The notes beneath the pieces are model-generated. The model was not told where the DNA came from. It did not search any database and saw only the letters and a list, made by a program, of their open reading frames with translations. Both the position numbers and the translations under genes were made by a program. From positions 1-64,000 of the forward strand of contig NZ_JOCT01000025.1 in assembly GCF_000717875.1 (NCBI RefSeq): a stretch of DNA of 64,000 nucleotides, read 5' to 3'. Below are positions 1 through 12,523 of the stretch, one piece after another (positions within the stretch are counted from its first letter, which is position 1; every line of letters begins with the position of its first letter). The DNA is from Streptomyces sp. NRRL S-455. Its GTDB lineage: Bacteria; Actinomycetota; Actinomycetes; Streptomycetales; Streptomycetaceae.

Positions 1-304
1 CGGATCGGCGGCCCGCCCCCGCGCACCCGCAGCCGCCGTCGCACGGAAGGGGACGTGTCGGGGGGTGTCCGCCCGCAGCTGGTTGGCGCGTCAACGGACC
101 GTCAGTCGGTATCCGACCCCATCGCGCCGTTCCGAGGACGGACACCCCCCGGCGCGGCCCCGACCCACCACGAAACCGCTGGCGCCACACGCACCCCCAC
201 CGAACCCGCACAGGCCGCCGCAGGCACCCCGCACAGCCGTCGCGGACACCCCCACTCGGCCCTCTCGACCGGCGACATCCCGCCCCCGCTCGTAGGCTCG
301 GGTC
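1..304. other. Upstream region without a supported gene
   Basis: Reading frames here are GC-biased and not protein-like. The only signal I can support is a TAGGCT hexamer at 293-298, six bases before the ATG at 305. It could be a -10 element giving a leaderless or nearly leaderless transcript for the M24 gene. No clear -35 is visible. Confidence 0.4.
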
Positions 305-1414
305 ATGTCAGAGGTGTACGCGGCCCGCCGGACGCGCTTGAGGGAATACTGCAACGCGGGCGGCAGCGCGGCGGCGCTGGTCTCCCGTCCCGCCAATGTG
401 CGCTATCTCGCGGGCGCCGCCCCGCGCGGCGCCGTTCTGCTGCTGGGCAGGACCGAGGATCTGCTGCTGTGCGGCGGTCCGACGGCCGACCGGCCCGGCC
501 AGGAGCGCCCCGACGAGGCGCTGCGCGTACAGACCCTGCCCGCGGTCGGCGGAGGCGACCCGGCCGTCGCGGCCGCCGACCTCGCCGCGGGCCAGGGCGC
601 CGACTCCCTCGCCGTGGAGGAGCACCACCTCACCGTGGCCCGGCACCGCGCCCTCGGCTCGGTCGCCCCGCGGCTGCGGCTGGCCAACCTCGGCAGCGCC
701 GTCGAACAGCTCCGGGTCGTCAAGGACGAGGAGGAGATCTCCTGCCTCCGCATCGGCGCCGAGATCGCCGACCAGGCCCTCGGTGAACTGCTGGAGTCCA
801 TCCTCGTCGGCCGCACCGAGCGCCACCTCGCCCTGGAACTGGAACGACGACTCGTCGATCACGGAGCCGACGGACCGGCCTTCCCGACCTCCGTCGCCAC
901 GGGGCCGAACGCCGGGCGGCCCGGTCACCGGCCCACCGACCGTCGCGTGGAGGAGGGAGACTTCCTCTCCGTCTGCCTCGGCGCCACCTACCGCGGCTAC
1001 CGCTGTGAGATCGGCCGGACGTTCGTCATCGGCACCGCCCCCGCGGACTGGCAGATCGAACTGTACGACCTGGTCTTCGCGGCGCAGCGGGCCGGACGTG
1101 AGAGCCTGGTACCCGGCGCCGCCTGCCGGGACGTCGACCGCGCCGCCCGTCACGTCCTGGACTCCGCGGGGTACAGCGAGGGCCTCACGGCCCTGACCGG
1201 ACACGGGGTCGGGCTCGAAATCGACGAGGACCCTCAGTTGAGTCCCGCGGCCATGGGTAAACTGGACGCTTGCGTGCCGGTCACCGTCGAACCGGGGGTC
1301 CACCTCCCGGGCCGGGGCGGCGTCCGGATCGATGACACGCTCGTCGTCCGCCCCGAGGCGGACGGCGGACCCGAGCTACTCACCATCACGACCAAGGAGC
1401 TGCTCGCCCTGTAG
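305..1414 (+). CDS. M24 (aminopeptidase P / creatinase-fold) peptidase homologue with altered metal site
   Basis: 369 residues, cytosolic. The N-terminal half looks like the creatinase-type N domain and the C-terminal half like the M24 pita-bread fold of X-Pro aminopeptidases, which cleave N-terminal residues before proline. The five canonical metal ligands (Asp, Asp, His, Glu, Glu) appear only in part. The first Asp position is Cys224 (VCLGA), the second is Glu235 (CEIGRTF), His300 (TGHGVG) and Glu329 (VEPG) are kept, and the last Glu is Asp343 (VRIDD). The protein may be a non-peptidase paralogue or use the site differently. The ATG has no Shine-Dalgarno, but TAGGCT ends six bases upstream, so the mRNA is probably leaderless. 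It ends 49 bp before efp. Family placement is firm, activity is not. Confidence 0.85.
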   Translation: MSEVYAARRTRLREYCNAGGSAAALVSRPANVRYLAGAAPRGAVLLLGRTEDLLLCGGPTADRPGQERPDEALRVQTLPAVGGGDPAVAAADLAAGQGADSLAVEEHHLTVARHRALGSVAPRLRLANLGSAVEQLRVVKDEEEISCLRIGAEIADQALGELLESILVGRTERHLALELERRLVDHGADGPAFPTSVATGPNAGRPGHRPTDRRVEEGDFLSVCLGATYRGYRCEIGRTFVIGTAPADWQIELYDLVFAAQRAGRESLVPGAACRDVDRAARHVLDSAGYSEGLTALTGHGVGLEIDEDPQLSPAAMGKLDACVPVTVEPGVHLPGRGGVRIDDTLVVRPEADGGPELLTITTKELLAL

Positions 1415-1463
1415 GCAGGTGCGTGCCCCGGGGTCGTACGTCAGTCCAGGAGATTCCGCAACC

Positions 1464-2030
1464 GTGGCTTCCACGAACGACCTCAAGAACGGCATGGTGC
1501 TCAAGCTCGAAGGCGGCCAGCTCTGGTCCGTCGTCGAGTTCCAGCACGTCAAGCCCGGCAAGGGCCCGGCCTTCGTGCGCACCAAGCTCAAGAACGTGCT
1601 CTCCGGCAAGGTCGTCGACAAGACCTTCAACGCCGGCGTCAAGGTCGAAACGGCCACCGTCGACAAGCGCGACATGCAGTTCTCCTACATGGACGGCGAC
1701 TACTTCGTCTTCATGGACATGGAGACCTACGACCAGCTCCACGTCGACAAGAAGGCCGTCGGCGACGCCGCCAACTTCCTGATCGAGGGCTTCACCGCCA
1801 CCGTCGCCCAGCACGAGGGCGAGGTGCTCTTCGTCGAGCTGCCGGCCGCCGTCGAGCTCGTCATCCAGGAGACCGAGCCGGGCGTCCAGGGCGACCGCTC
1901 GACCGGCGGCACCAAGCCCGCCACCCTCGAGACCGGCCACCAGATCCAGGTCCCGCTCTTCATCACCACCGGTGAGAAGATCAAGGTCGACACCCGCACC
2001 AGCGACTACCTCGGCCGGGTGAACAGCTAA
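1464..2030 (+). CDS. efp: Elongation factor P
   Basis: 188 residues, the usual EF-P length. It binds between the P and E sites and relieves ribosome stalling at polyproline stretches. The N-terminal KOW-like domain carries the loop KPGKGPAF with Lys33 at the tip, followed by two OB-type domains. The palindromic PGKGP loop is the form known from an actinobacterial EF-P subfamily in which the tip lysine works unmodified, and I see no modification gene nearby. The GTG at 1464 is chosen because the protein then begins [10 protein letters not shown], a typical EF-P start, with an AGGAG-like site upstream. nusB follows after two bases, so the two are probably co-transcribed. Confidence 0.97.
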   Translation: MASTNDLKNGMVLKLEGGQLWSVVEFQHVKPGKGPAFVRTKLKNVLSGKVVDKTFNAGVKVETATVDKRDMQFSYMDGDYFVFMDMETYDQLHVDKKAVGDAANFLIEGFTATVAQHEGEVLFVELPAAVELVIQETEPGVQGDRSTGGTKPATLETGHQIQVPLFITTGEKIKVDTRTSDYLGRVNS

Positions 2031-2032
2031 CC

Positions 2033-2467
2033 GTGGCTGCCCGCAACACGGCCCGCAAACGCGCCTTCCAGATCCTCTTCGAGGGCGACCAGCGTGGCGC
2101 CGAGGCCCTGACGGTCCTCGCGGACTGGGTCCGGCTCTCCCGGGCGGACACCCGGCAGCCGCCGGTGAGCGAGTACACGATGGAGCTGGTCGAGGGCTAC
2201 GCGAAGCACGCGAAGCGCATCGACGAGCTGATCGCCCAGTACTCGGTCGGCTGGACGCTCGACCGGATGCCGGTCGTCGACCGCAACATCCTGCGGCTCG
2301 GCGCCTACGAGCTGATCTGGGTCGACGAGACGCCCGACGCCGTCGTCCTGGACGAGATGGTGCAGCTGGCGAAGGAGTTCTCCACGGACGAGTCGCCCTC
2401 GTTCGTGAACGGGCTGCTCGGCCGGCTGAAGGACCTCAAGCCCTCGCTCCGCCGCGACGAGGTCTGA
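2033..2467 (+). CDS. nusB: Transcription antitermination factor NusB
   Basis: 144 residues, all-helical NusB fold. It acts with NusE/S10 on boxA RNA in rRNA antitermination. It opens MAARNTARKRAFQILFE, the usual arginine-rich N terminus, and ends with the conserved stretch SFVNGLLGRLKDLKP. The GTG start lies two bases after the efp stop, which implies translational coupling. Two strong hairpins follow before the convergent bldD. Confidence 0.96.
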   Translation: MAARNTARKRAFQILFEGDQRGAEALTVLADWVRLSRADTRQPPVSEYTMELVEGYAKHAKRIDELIAQYSVGWTLDRMPVVDRNILRLGAYELIWVDETPDAVVLDEMVQLAKEFSTDESPSFVNGLLGRLKDLKPSLRRDEV

Positions 2468-2475
2468 GAAAGACA

Positions 2476-2527
2476 GGGAATGCCGGAGGGCCCGCAGCGT
2501 CACCGCTGCGGGCCCTCCGGCATTCCC
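2476..2527 (+). terminator. nusB terminator hairpin
   Basis: A perfect 24-bp inverted repeat with a four-base loop (arms 2476-2499 and 2504-2527) begins eight bases after the nusB stop. No T-run follows, as is common in streptomycetes. It may also work for transcripts from bldD. Confidence 0.85.
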
Positions 2528-2559
2528 GTGCGGTCCGGGCGCTGTCAGGCCCTGGAAAC

Positions 2560-2605
2560 GCCGCCGGGGTGGCCGGAACCGCATGGTTCCGGCCACCCCG
2601 GCGGC
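2560..2605. terminator. Second convergent terminator hairpin
   Basis: A 21-bp perfect inverted repeat (arms 2560-2580 and 2585-2605, loop GCAT) lies between nusB and the 3' end of bldD. It probably terminates bldD on the minus strand and backs up the first hairpin. Confidence 0.8.
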
Positions 2606-2632
2606 ACGTTTCTGCGCCCCCCTGCGGAGCGC

Positions 2633-3136
2633 TCAGCCCTCCTCGTGTGACGCCACCGCGCGACGCGCGTCGGCGTCCAGCACACCCCAGCTGATCAGCT
2701 GCTCGGTGAGGACCGACGGCGACTGGTCGTAGATGACGGCGAGTGTGCGCAGATCGTCCTGGCGGATCGAGAGCACCTTGCCGTTGTAGTCACCGCGCTG
2801 CGACTGGATCGTGGCCGCGTAGCGCTGCAGCGGGCCCGCCTTCTCGGCCGGCACCGTGGCCAGCCGCTCCAGGTCCAGGACCAGCTTCGGGGGCGGCTCG
2901 GCGGCGCCTCCCGGGGTGGTGCCCGGGAGCAGCTCCTGCACGGGAACGCCGTAGAAATCCGCCAGTTCGGCGAGGCGCTGCACGGTCACGGCGCGGTCGC
3001 CGCGCTCGTACGAACCGACCACGACCGCCTTCCAGCGTCCCTGGGACTTCTCCTCGACACCGTGGAGGGAAAGGCCCTGCTGGGTGCGGATCGCCCGGAG
3101 CTTGGCCCCGAGCTGTTTGGCGTATTCGCTGGACAT
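2633..3136 (-). CDS. bldD: Developmental master regulator BldD
   Basis: 167 residues. BldD represses sporulation genes during vegetative growth and dimerises around a tetramer of cyclic di-GMP. The N-terminal XRE-type helix-turn-helix spans about residues 5-65. The C-terminal ligand-binding domain shows the signature RGD at 114-116 followed by RQDD at 125-128, the published c-di-GMP motif at matching numbering. I chose the ATG giving MSSEYAKQLG rather than the in-frame ATG five codons upstream because the protein then matches the known 167-residue length. A promoter with an overlapping inverted repeat lies upstream. Confidence 0.97.
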   Translation of the reverse strand: MSSEYAKQLGAKLRAIRTQQGLSLHGVEEKSQGRWKAVVVGSYERGDRAVTVQRLAELADFYGVPVQELLPGTTPGGAAEPPPKLVLDLERLATVPAEKAGPLQRYAATIQSQRGDYNGKVLSIRQDDLRTLAVIYDQSPSVLTEQLISWGVLDADARRAVASHEEG

Positions 3137-3191
3137 ATAGCTCCCCGGCACTGTGTCGACGCGTCTGGCGTGGGTGCCAGGCCGCGCGGCT

Positions 3192-3235
3192 GGTAACTCA
3201 CTGTGAGGTTACGCAGCGTTACTCTGCCGCGTCAA
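3192..3235 (-). promoter_or_regulatory. bldD promoter with overlapping BldD-type operator
   Basis: On the minus strand, TTGACG (3230-3235) and TAACCT (3206-3211) are separated by 18 bp, a good vegetative-type promoter. A near-palindrome of GTAACCTCAC and GTGAGTTAC arms at 3192-3212 covers the -10 and the start point. It contains AGTGA and TCAC half sites like the published BldD consensus, which fits the known autorepression of bldD. Confidence 0.75.
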
Positions 3236-3352
3236 GCCGAATGGTCCGCACCGACTCTTCCGTGCTATCGGCACTCGGTTAGGCCGAACGGGTGATCCCA
3301 GGGGGCTGTCCGGGCGACCGTGAGGGCCTGCTACGGTGGATGGCGCAATCCC

Positions 3353-3393
3353 GACGTCCTTTAACGTCCGTCCCGTGAGGCGGAGAAGGAGGT
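3353..3393 (+). promoter_or_regulatory. PyrR-binding RNA element (translation-attenuation type) ahead of pyrR
   Basis: The leader contains the conserved PyrR anti-antiterminator pattern: GTCCTTTAA, then GTCCCGTGAGG, then GAGAAGGAGG. The 3' arm of the stem (AAGGAGG, 3386-3392) is itself the Shine-Dalgarno of pyrR, whose ATG is at 3403. Binding of PyrR with UMP or UTP would stabilise the stem and hide the ribosome binding site. There is no terminator after it, so translational control resembling that described in mycobacteria is inferred. Confidence 0.8.
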
Positions 3394-3402
3394 CCGTTTC
3401 GT

Positions 3403-3969
3403 ATGGACACGCACGGCACGCAGTCCGATGCCCGGCCCGTTCTCGAAGGGCCCGACATCGCGCGGGTGCTCACCCGCATCGCCCACGAGATCGTCGAACG
3501 CGCGAAGGGCGCCGACGACGTGGTGCTCCTCGGCATCCCGACCCGGGGCGTCTTCCTCGCCCGGCGGATCGCCGACAAGCTCGAGCAGATCACCGAACGC
3601 AAGGTTCCGTGCGGCTCGCTCGACATCACCATGTACCGCGACGACCTGCGTATGCACCCGCCGCGTGCGCTGGCCCGCACCGAGATCCCGGGTGACGGCA
3701 TCGACGGCAAGCTGGTCGTCCTCGTCGACGACGTGCTCTTCTCCGGCCGCACCATCCGCGCCGCCCTGGACGCCCTGAACGACATCGGGCGCCCGCGCGC
3801 GGTGCAGCTCGCGGTCCTCGTCGACCGCGGTCACCGGGAACTGCCCATCCGCGCCGACTACGTCGGCAAGAACCTCCCCACGTCGTTGCGGGAGACGGTC
3901 AAGGTCCAGCTCGCCGAGGAGGACGGTCGCGACACCGTGCTGCTCGGCGCCAAGCAGACCGCACAGTAG
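3403..3969 (+). CDS. pyrR: Bifunctional pyr operon regulator / uracil phosphoribosyltransferase
   Basis: 188 residues. PyrR senses uridine nucleotides and binds pyr leader RNA, and many members also convert uracil and PRPP to UMP. The PRPP loop is visible as [18 protein letters not shown] near residues 105-122, and basic residues of the type used for RNA contact are present. It leads the pyr gene run, with pyrB starting 98 bp later. The ATG has a strong AAGGAGG at 3386-3392 that sits inside the PyrR-binding element, so the gene is probably autoregulated. Confidence 0.96.
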   Translation: MDTHGTQSDARPVLEGPDIARVLTRIAHEIVERAKGADDVVLLGIPTRGVFLARRIADKLEQITERKVPCGSLDITMYRDDLRMHPPRALARTEIPGDGIDGKLVVLVDDVLFSGRTIRAALDALNDIGRPRAVQLAVLVDRGHRELPIRADYVGKNLPTSLRETVKVQLAEEDGRDTVLLGAKQTAQ

Positions 3970-4067
3970 CGCCTCGGGCGCACGTCGTCGGCGTGCGTCG
4001 GCTCAGAGCGCCCTCACGCACCCGTCTGCCCACATCCTCCCAGCGACTGCCTTACGGAGCCTGACAG

Positions 4068-5045
4068 ATGCAGCGTCATCTCATCTCGGCCGCCGACCTC
4101 ACCCGCGACGACGCCGTCCTGATCCTCGACACCGCCGAGGAGATGGCCCGGGTCGCCGACCGGCCGATCAAGAAGCTGCCGACCCTGCGCGGCCGCACGA
4201 TCGTCAATCTCTTCTTCGAGGACTCCACCCGGACCCGGATCTCCTTCGAGGCCGCCGAGAAGCGGCTGTCCGCGGATGTGATCAACTTCTCCGCCAAGGG
4301 GTCGAGCGTCTCCAAGGGCGAGTCCCTCAAGGACACCGCCCAGACGCTGGAGGCCATGGGCGTCGACGCCGTGGTCATCCGGCACGGCGCGTCCGGTGCC
4401 CCGTACCGGCTGGCGAACTCCGGCTGGATCGACGCGGTCGTCGTCAACGCCGGCGACGGCACCCACCAGCACCCCACCCAGGCGCTGCTGGACGCCTTCA
4501 CCATGCGCCGCCGCCTGGTCGGCCCGGACGCCGGTCTCGGCCAGGACCTCGCGGGCCGGCGCATCACCATCGTCGGCGACGTCCTGCACAGCCGCGTCGC
4601 CCGATCCAACGTCGACCTGCTGCACACCCTCGGCGCCGAGGTCACCCTCGTCGCCCCGCCGACCCTGCTGCCCGTCGGTATCGAGACCTGGCCCTGCGAG
4701 GTGTCCTACGACCTCGACAGCACGCTGCCCAAGTCCGACGCGGTGATGATGCTGCGCGTCCAGCGCGAGCGCATGAACGCCGCGTTCTTCCCGACCGAGC
4801 GCGAGTACTCACGCCGCTACGGCCTCGACGGCGACCGCATGGCGCGGATGCCCGAGCACGCCGTCGTGATGCACCCCGGCCCGATGGTCCGCGGCATGGA
4901 GATCACCGCCGAGGTCGCCGACTCCGACCGCTGCACCGTCGTGGAGCAGGTCGCCAACGGAGTGTCCATCCGGATGGCCGTCCTGTACCTGCTGCTCGGG
5001 GGCAACGAGCCCGCCGTCACCCACCCCCGTACCGAGGAGAAGTAA
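4068..5045 (+). CDS. pyrB: Aspartate carbamoyltransferase catalytic chain
   Basis: 325 residues. It condenses carbamoyl phosphate with aspartate, the committed step to UMP. The carbamoyl-phosphate loop STRTRISFE lies at about residues 53-61 and HPTQALLD follows near 135-142. No regulatory chain (PyrI) is present in the window, consistent with an actinobacterial ATCase that works with PyrC. A GGAG site lies eight bases upstream of the ATG. The stop is five bases before pyrC. Confidence 0.97.
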   Translation: MQRHLISAADLTRDDAVLILDTAEEMARVADRPIKKLPTLRGRTIVNLFFEDSTRTRISFEAAEKRLSADVINFSAKGSSVSKGESLKDTAQTLEAMGVDAVVIRHGASGAPYRLANSGWIDAVVVNAGDGTHQHPTQALLDAFTMRRRLVGPDAGLGQDLAGRRITIVGDVLHSRVARSNVDLLHTLGAEVTLVAPPTLLPVGIETWPCEVSYDLDSTLPKSDAVMMLRVQRERMNAAFFPTEREYSRRYGLDGDRMARMPEHAVVMHPGPMVRGMEITAEVADSDRCTVVEQVANGVSIRMAVLYLLLGGNEPAVTHPRTEEK

Positions 5046-5050
5046 GACAG

Positions 5051-6337
5051 ATGAGCAAGATCCTGATCCGTGGTGCGAAGGTGCTCGGCGGCGAGCCGCA
5101 GGACGTCCTGATCGACGGCGGGACGATCGCCGAGGTGGGCACAGGACTGTCCGCCGAGGGCGCCGAGGTCGTCGAGGCCGACGGCAAGGTCCTGCTGCCG
5201 GGCCTGGTCGACCTGCACACCCATCTGCGGGAGCCCGGCCGTGAGGACTCCGAGACCGTCCTCACCGGCACCCGGGCCGCGGCCTCCGGCGGCTACACCA
5301 CCGTCTTCGCCATGGCCAACACCTTCCCCGTCGCCGACACCGCCGGTGTCGTCGAACAGGTCTGGCGGCTCGGCAAGGAACACGGCTACTGCGACGTCCA
5401 GCCGATCGGCGCGGTGACCGTCGGCCTCGACGGCAAGAAGCTCGCCGAGCTCGGCGCCATGCACGAGTCGGCCGCCGGCGTCACCGTCTTCTCCGACGAC
5501 GGCAAGTGCGTCCACGACGCCGTGATCATGCGCCGGGCCCTGGAGTACGTGAAGGCCTTCGGCGGCGTCATCGCGCAGCACGCGCAGGAGCCGCGGCTCA
5601 CCGAGGGCGCCCAGATGAACGAGGGGATCGTCTCCGCCGAGCTGGGTCTCGGTGGCTGGCCCGCGGTGGCCGAAGAATCGATCATCGCCCGGGATGTCCT
5701 GCTCGCCGACCACGTCGGCTCCCGCGTCCACATCTGCCACCTGTCGACCGCCGGCTCCGTCGAGATCGTCCGCTGGGCCAAGTCCCGCGGCATCGCCGTC
5801 ACCGCCGAGGTCACCCCGCACCACCTGCTCCTCACCGACGAGCTGGTCCGCACGTACAACCCGGTCTACAAGGTCAACCCGCCGCTGCGCACCGAGCGGG
5901 ACGTGATGGCCCTGCGCGAGGCGCTCGCCGACGGCACGATCGACATCGTCGCCACCGACCACGCCCCGCACCCCCACGAGGACAAGGACTGCGAGTGGGC
6001 CGCGGCCGCCATGGGCATGGTGGGCCTGGAGACCGCGCTGTCAGTGGTGCAGGAGACCATGGTCGACACGGGCCTGCTGGACTGGGCCGGCGTCGCCGAC
6101 CGGATGTCCGTCAAGCCCGCGCAGATCGGACAGGCCACGGGCCACGGCCGTCCCGTCTCGGCAGGTGAGCCCGCCAACCTCACCCTGGTCGACACGGCAT
6201 ACCGTGGGCCGGTGGAACCCGCGGGCTTCGCCTCGCGCAGCCGCAACACCCCCTACGAGGGGCGTGAGCTGCCGGGCCGTGTGACGCACACGTGGCTGCG
6301 GGGCAAGGCCACGCTCGTCGACGGGAAGCTCACGTGA
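5051..6337 (+). CDS. pyrC: Dihydroorotase
   Basis: 428 residues, a class I metal-dependent amidohydrolase that cyclises carbamoyl aspartate to dihydroorotate. The metal motif [10 protein letters not shown] sits at residues 54-63 and the late catalytic motif TDHAPH near residue 305. The length is normal for the class I family. It follows pyrB by five bases and its TGA overlaps the GTG of the next gene (GTGA). Confidence 0.97.
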   Translation: MSKILIRGAKVLGGEPQDVLIDGGTIAEVGTGLSAEGAEVVEADGKVLLPGLVDLHTHLREPGREDSETVLTGTRAAASGGYTTVFAMANTFPVADTAGVVEQVWRLGKEHGYCDVQPIGAVTVGLDGKKLAELGAMHESAAGVTVFSDDGKCVHDAVIMRRALEYVKAFGGVIAQHAQEPRLTEGAQMNEGIVSAELGLGGWPAVAEESIIARDVLLADHVGSRVHICHLSTAGSVEIVRWAKSRGIAVTAEVTPHHLLLTDELVRTYNPVYKVNPPLRTERDVMALREALADGTIDIVATDHAPHPHEDKDCEWAAAAMGMVGLETALSVVQETMVDTGLLDWAGVADRMSVKPAQIGQATGHGRPVSAGEPANLTLVDTAYRGPVEPAGFASRSRNTPYEGRELPGRVTHTWLRGKATLVDGKLT

Positions 6338-6903
6338 CACCTGTACTCCTGCTGGCCGCCGAGAAGGAATCGGCGCAAGTGACCGACTGGGCCGCCCGCA
6401 TCGGCTGGGTCGTCGGCCTCGCCCTGTTCGTCGCGCTCGTCTACTGGCTGATGCGCGAGGGCTGGAAGTGGCGCGGCACCCTCCAGGGCGACCTGCCCGA
6501 GCTGCCCACCGGCCCCGACGAACCCGGCCCGGCCCGCCTGACCCTGAGCGGCCGCTACCACGGCTCCACCACCGCCGGGCAGTGGCTCGACCGGATCGTC
6601 GCGCACGGCCTGGGCACCCGCAGCCGCGCCGAGCTCACCCTCACGGACGCCGGCCTGGACGTCGTACGCCCCGGGGCGGACGACTTCTTCGTCCCGGCCG
6701 CGGCCCTGCGCGAGGCCCGGCTCGACAAGGGCATCGCCGGCAAGGTGCTCACCGAGGGCGGCCTGCTCGTCGTCACGTGGGCGCACGGCGACCGGCTGAT
6801 CGACTCCGGGTTCCGCTCCGACCACGCCGCCGAGCACAACGAGTGGGTCGAAGCCCTCAACTCCATGATCGAAACGAACACCAGGGAAGGCGCCGAACGA
6901 TGA
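6334..6903 (+). CDS. Single-span membrane protein with a PH-like cytosolic domain, embedded in the pyr operon
   Basis: 189 residues from the GTG at 6334, which overlaps the pyrC stop. One hydrophobic span at about residues 18-40 ([17 protein letters not shown]) precedes a mainly beta, soluble region that reads like a PH or YdbT-type fold. It is translationally coupled at both ends: GTGA with pyrC and ATGA with carA. A membrane protein at the same place between pyrC and carA is known in Mycobacterium tuberculosis (Rv1382). The function is unknown. Conserved placement suggests a link to pyrimidine synthesis or to holding the enzymes at the membrane, which is inference. Confidence 0.85.
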   Translation: MTPVLLLAAEKESAQVTDWAARIGWVVGLALFVALVYWLMREGWKWRGTLQGDLPELPTGPDEPGPARLTLSGRYHGSTTAGQWLDRIVAHGLGTRSRAELTLTDAGLDVVRPGADDFFVPAAALREARLDKGIAGKVLTEGGLLVVTWAHGDRLIDSGFRSDHAAEHNEWVEALNSMIETNTREGAER

Positions 6904-8034
6904 CCACCTCCACCAGGGGAGCTGCCAGGACTCCCGCCGTACTCGTCCTGGAGGACGGCCGGGTCTTCCGCGGCCGTGCCTACGGGGCCGTGGGGGAGAC
7001 CTTCGGCGAAGCGGTGTTCTCCACCGGCATGACCGGCTACCAGGAGACCCTCACCGACCCCTCCTACCACCGCCAGGTCGTGGTGATGACCGCCCCGCAC
7101 GTCGGCAACACCGGCGTCAACGACGAGGACATGGAGTCCAAGCGCATCTGGGTCTCCGGCTACGTCGTGCGCGACCCCGCGCGGGTGCCGTCCAACTGGC
7201 GCTCCCGCCGGTCGCTGGACGAGGAGCTGGCCGCCCAGGGCGTCGTCGGCATCTCCGGCATCGACACTCGCGCCCTCACCCGCCACCTGCGCGAGCGCGG
7301 CGCCATGCGCGTCGGCATCTTCAGCGGCGACGCCGTCAAGGACGACAGCGCCCTCCTCGCGCGCGTGCAGGAAGCCCCGCAGATGAAGGGCGCGAACCTC
7401 TCCGCCGAGGTCGCCACCACCGAGCCGTACGTCGTCCCGGCGATCGGCGAGAAGCAGTTCACCGTCGCCGCCGTCGACCTCGGCATCAAGGGCATGACCC
7501 CGCACCGCATGGCCGAGCGCGGCATCGAGGTGCACGTCCTCCCCGCCACCGCCACCGTCGAGGACGTCTACGCGGTGAACCCGGACGGCGTGTTCTTCTC
7601 CAACGGCCCGGGCGACCCGGCCACCGCCGACCACCCGGTCTCCGTGATGCAGGGCGTCCTGGAGCGCGGCACCCCGCTCTTCGGCATCTGCTTCGGCAAC
7701 CAGATCCTCGGCCGCGCCCTCGGCTTCGGCACCTACAAGCTGAAGTACGGCCACCGCGGCATCAACCAGCCGGTGCAGGACCGTACGACCGGCAAGGTCG
7801 AGGTCACCGCGCACAACCACGGCTTCGCCGTCGACGCCCCGCTCGACCAGGTCTCCGAGACCCCGTTCGGCCGCGCCGAGGTGTCCCACGTGTGCCTGAA
7901 CGACAACGTGGTGGAGGGGCTGCAGCTCCTCGACCGCCCCGCCTTCAGCGTCCAGTACCACCCCGAAGCGGCAGCCGGCCCGCACGACGCCGCCTACCTG
8001 TTCGACCGCTTCGTGAAGCTCATGGAGGGCCAGC

Positions 8035-8042
<8 letters not shown>
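6900..8042 (+). CDS. carA: Carbamoyl-phosphate synthase small (glutaminase) chain
   Basis: 380 residues. It hydrolyses glutamine and channels ammonia to CarB. The class I amidotransferase nucleophile is in [10 protein letters not shown] near residue 264, and the late His/Glu pair lies in YHPEAAAGP. The N-terminal CPSase domain carries [17 protein letters not shown]. The ATG at 6900 overlaps the upstream stop (ATGA) and is chosen over longer in-frame starts inside the previous gene. It overlaps carB by eight bases. Confidence 0.97.
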
Positions 8043-11343
<3,301 letters not shown>

Positions 11344-11353
11344 CAGCAGCCCC

Positions 11354-11383
11354 GAGGGGGACACCGGAAACGGTGTCCCCCTC
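11354..11383 (+). terminator. Hairpin between carB and pyrD
   Basis: A 13-bp inverted repeat with a GAAA loop (arms 11354-11366 and 11371-11383) lies 10 bp after the carB stop and 33 bp before pyrD. No T-run follows. It could attenuate the operon or protect the upstream mRNA end. A 13-base direct repeat, TCTTCGTGAGGAC, follows at 11382-11394 and 11401-11413. Confidence 0.6.
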
Positions 11384-11416
11384 TTCGTGAGGACGCCACG
11401 TCTTCGTGAGGACACC

Positions 11417-12523
11417 ATGTACAAGATCTTCTTCAGCCTGTTCTTCAAGCGGCTGGACCCGGAGCAGGCCCACCACCTCGCCTTCCGCTGGATCCGCCTG
11501 GCCGCCCGCGTCCCGGTGCTGCGCACCTTCCTCGCGGCGGCTCTCGCGCCCCGCTACGAGGAGCTGCGCACCGAGGCCCTCGGCCTGCGCATGCACGGCC
11601 CCTTCGGGCTCGCAGCGGGCTTCGACAAGAACGCCGTCGGCATCGACGGCATGGCGATGCTCGGCTTCGACCACGTCGAGATCGGCACGGTGACCGGCGA
11701 GCCGCAGTCCGGCAACCCAAAGCAGCGGCTGTTCCGGCTGGTCAAGGACCGCGCGCTGATCAACCGCATGGGCTTCAACAACGACGGTTCGCTCCGGGTC
11801 GCCGCCCGCCTGGCCTCCCGCACGCCCGTCTTCAGGACCGTCGTGGGTGTCAACATCGGCAAGACCAAGGTCGTACCCGAGGAGGAGGCCGTCGCGGACT
11901 ACGTGAAGTCCGCCGAGCGGCTCGCGCCGTACGCCGACTACCTCGTAGTCAACGTCTCCTCGCCGAACACGCCCGGGCTGCGGAACCTCCAGGCCACTCA
12001 GGCGCTGCGCCCCCTGCTGAGCGCCGTCCGGGAGGCCGCGGACCGCACGGTGTCCGCGCGGCGTGTCCCGCTCCTGGTGAAGATCGCGCCGGACCTCGCC
12101 GACGAGGACGTCGACGCCGTCGCCGACCTCGCCGTGGAACTCGGCCTCGACGGAATCATCGCCACGAACACCACCATCGCGCGCGAGGGACTCGGCCTGA
12201 GGTCCGGCCCCGCCCTGGTCAAGGAGACCGGTGGCCTGTCCGGGGCACCCCTGAAGGAACGCTCCCTGGAGGTCCTGCGCCGCCTGTACGCGCGTGTGGG
12301 CGACCGGATCACCCTGGTGGGCGTCGGCGGCGTGGAGAACGCCGAGGACGCCTGGCAGCGCATCCTCGCCGGTGCCACGCTGGTGCAGGGCTACAGCGCC
12401 TTCATCTACGAGGGGCCCTTCTACGCCCGCGCGATCCACAAGGGGCTCGCGGCACGCCTGCGCACCAGCCCGTACGCCACGCTCGCCGACGCGGTGGGCG
12501 CCGACGTGAGGAAGACGGCATGA
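11417..12523 (+). CDS. pyrD: Dihydroorotate dehydrogenase (quinone), class 2
   Basis: 368 residues, an FMN barrel enzyme oxidising dihydroorotate to orotate with menaquinone at the membrane. The N-terminal amphipathic stretch [20 protein letters not shown] is the class 2 membrane-binding extension. LAAGFDKNA lies near residue 67 and [12 protein letters not shown] near 178 holds the catalytic serine. The ATG at 11417 is preferred over an in-frame start 30 bases upstream because it begins exactly at the class 2 N terminus and has GTGAGGAC ahead. The pyrF ATG overlaps its stop. Confidence 0.96.
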   Translation: MYKIFFSLFFKRLDPEQAHHLAFRWIRLAARVPVLRTFLAAALAPRYEELRTEALGLRMHGPFGLAAGFDKNAVGIDGMAMLGFDHVEIGTVTGEPQSGNPKQRLFRLVKDRALINRMGFNNDGSLRVAARLASRTPVFRTVVGVNIGKTKVVPEEEAVADYVKSAERLAPYADYLVVNVSSPNTPGLRNLQATQALRPLLSAVREAADRTVSARRVPLLVKIAPDLADEDVDAVADLAVELGLDGIIATNTTIAREGLGLRSGPALVKETGGLSGAPLKERSLEVLRRLYARVGDRITLVGVGGVENAEDAWQRILAGATLVQGYSAFIYEGPFYARAIHKGLAARLRTSPYATLADAVGADVRKTA

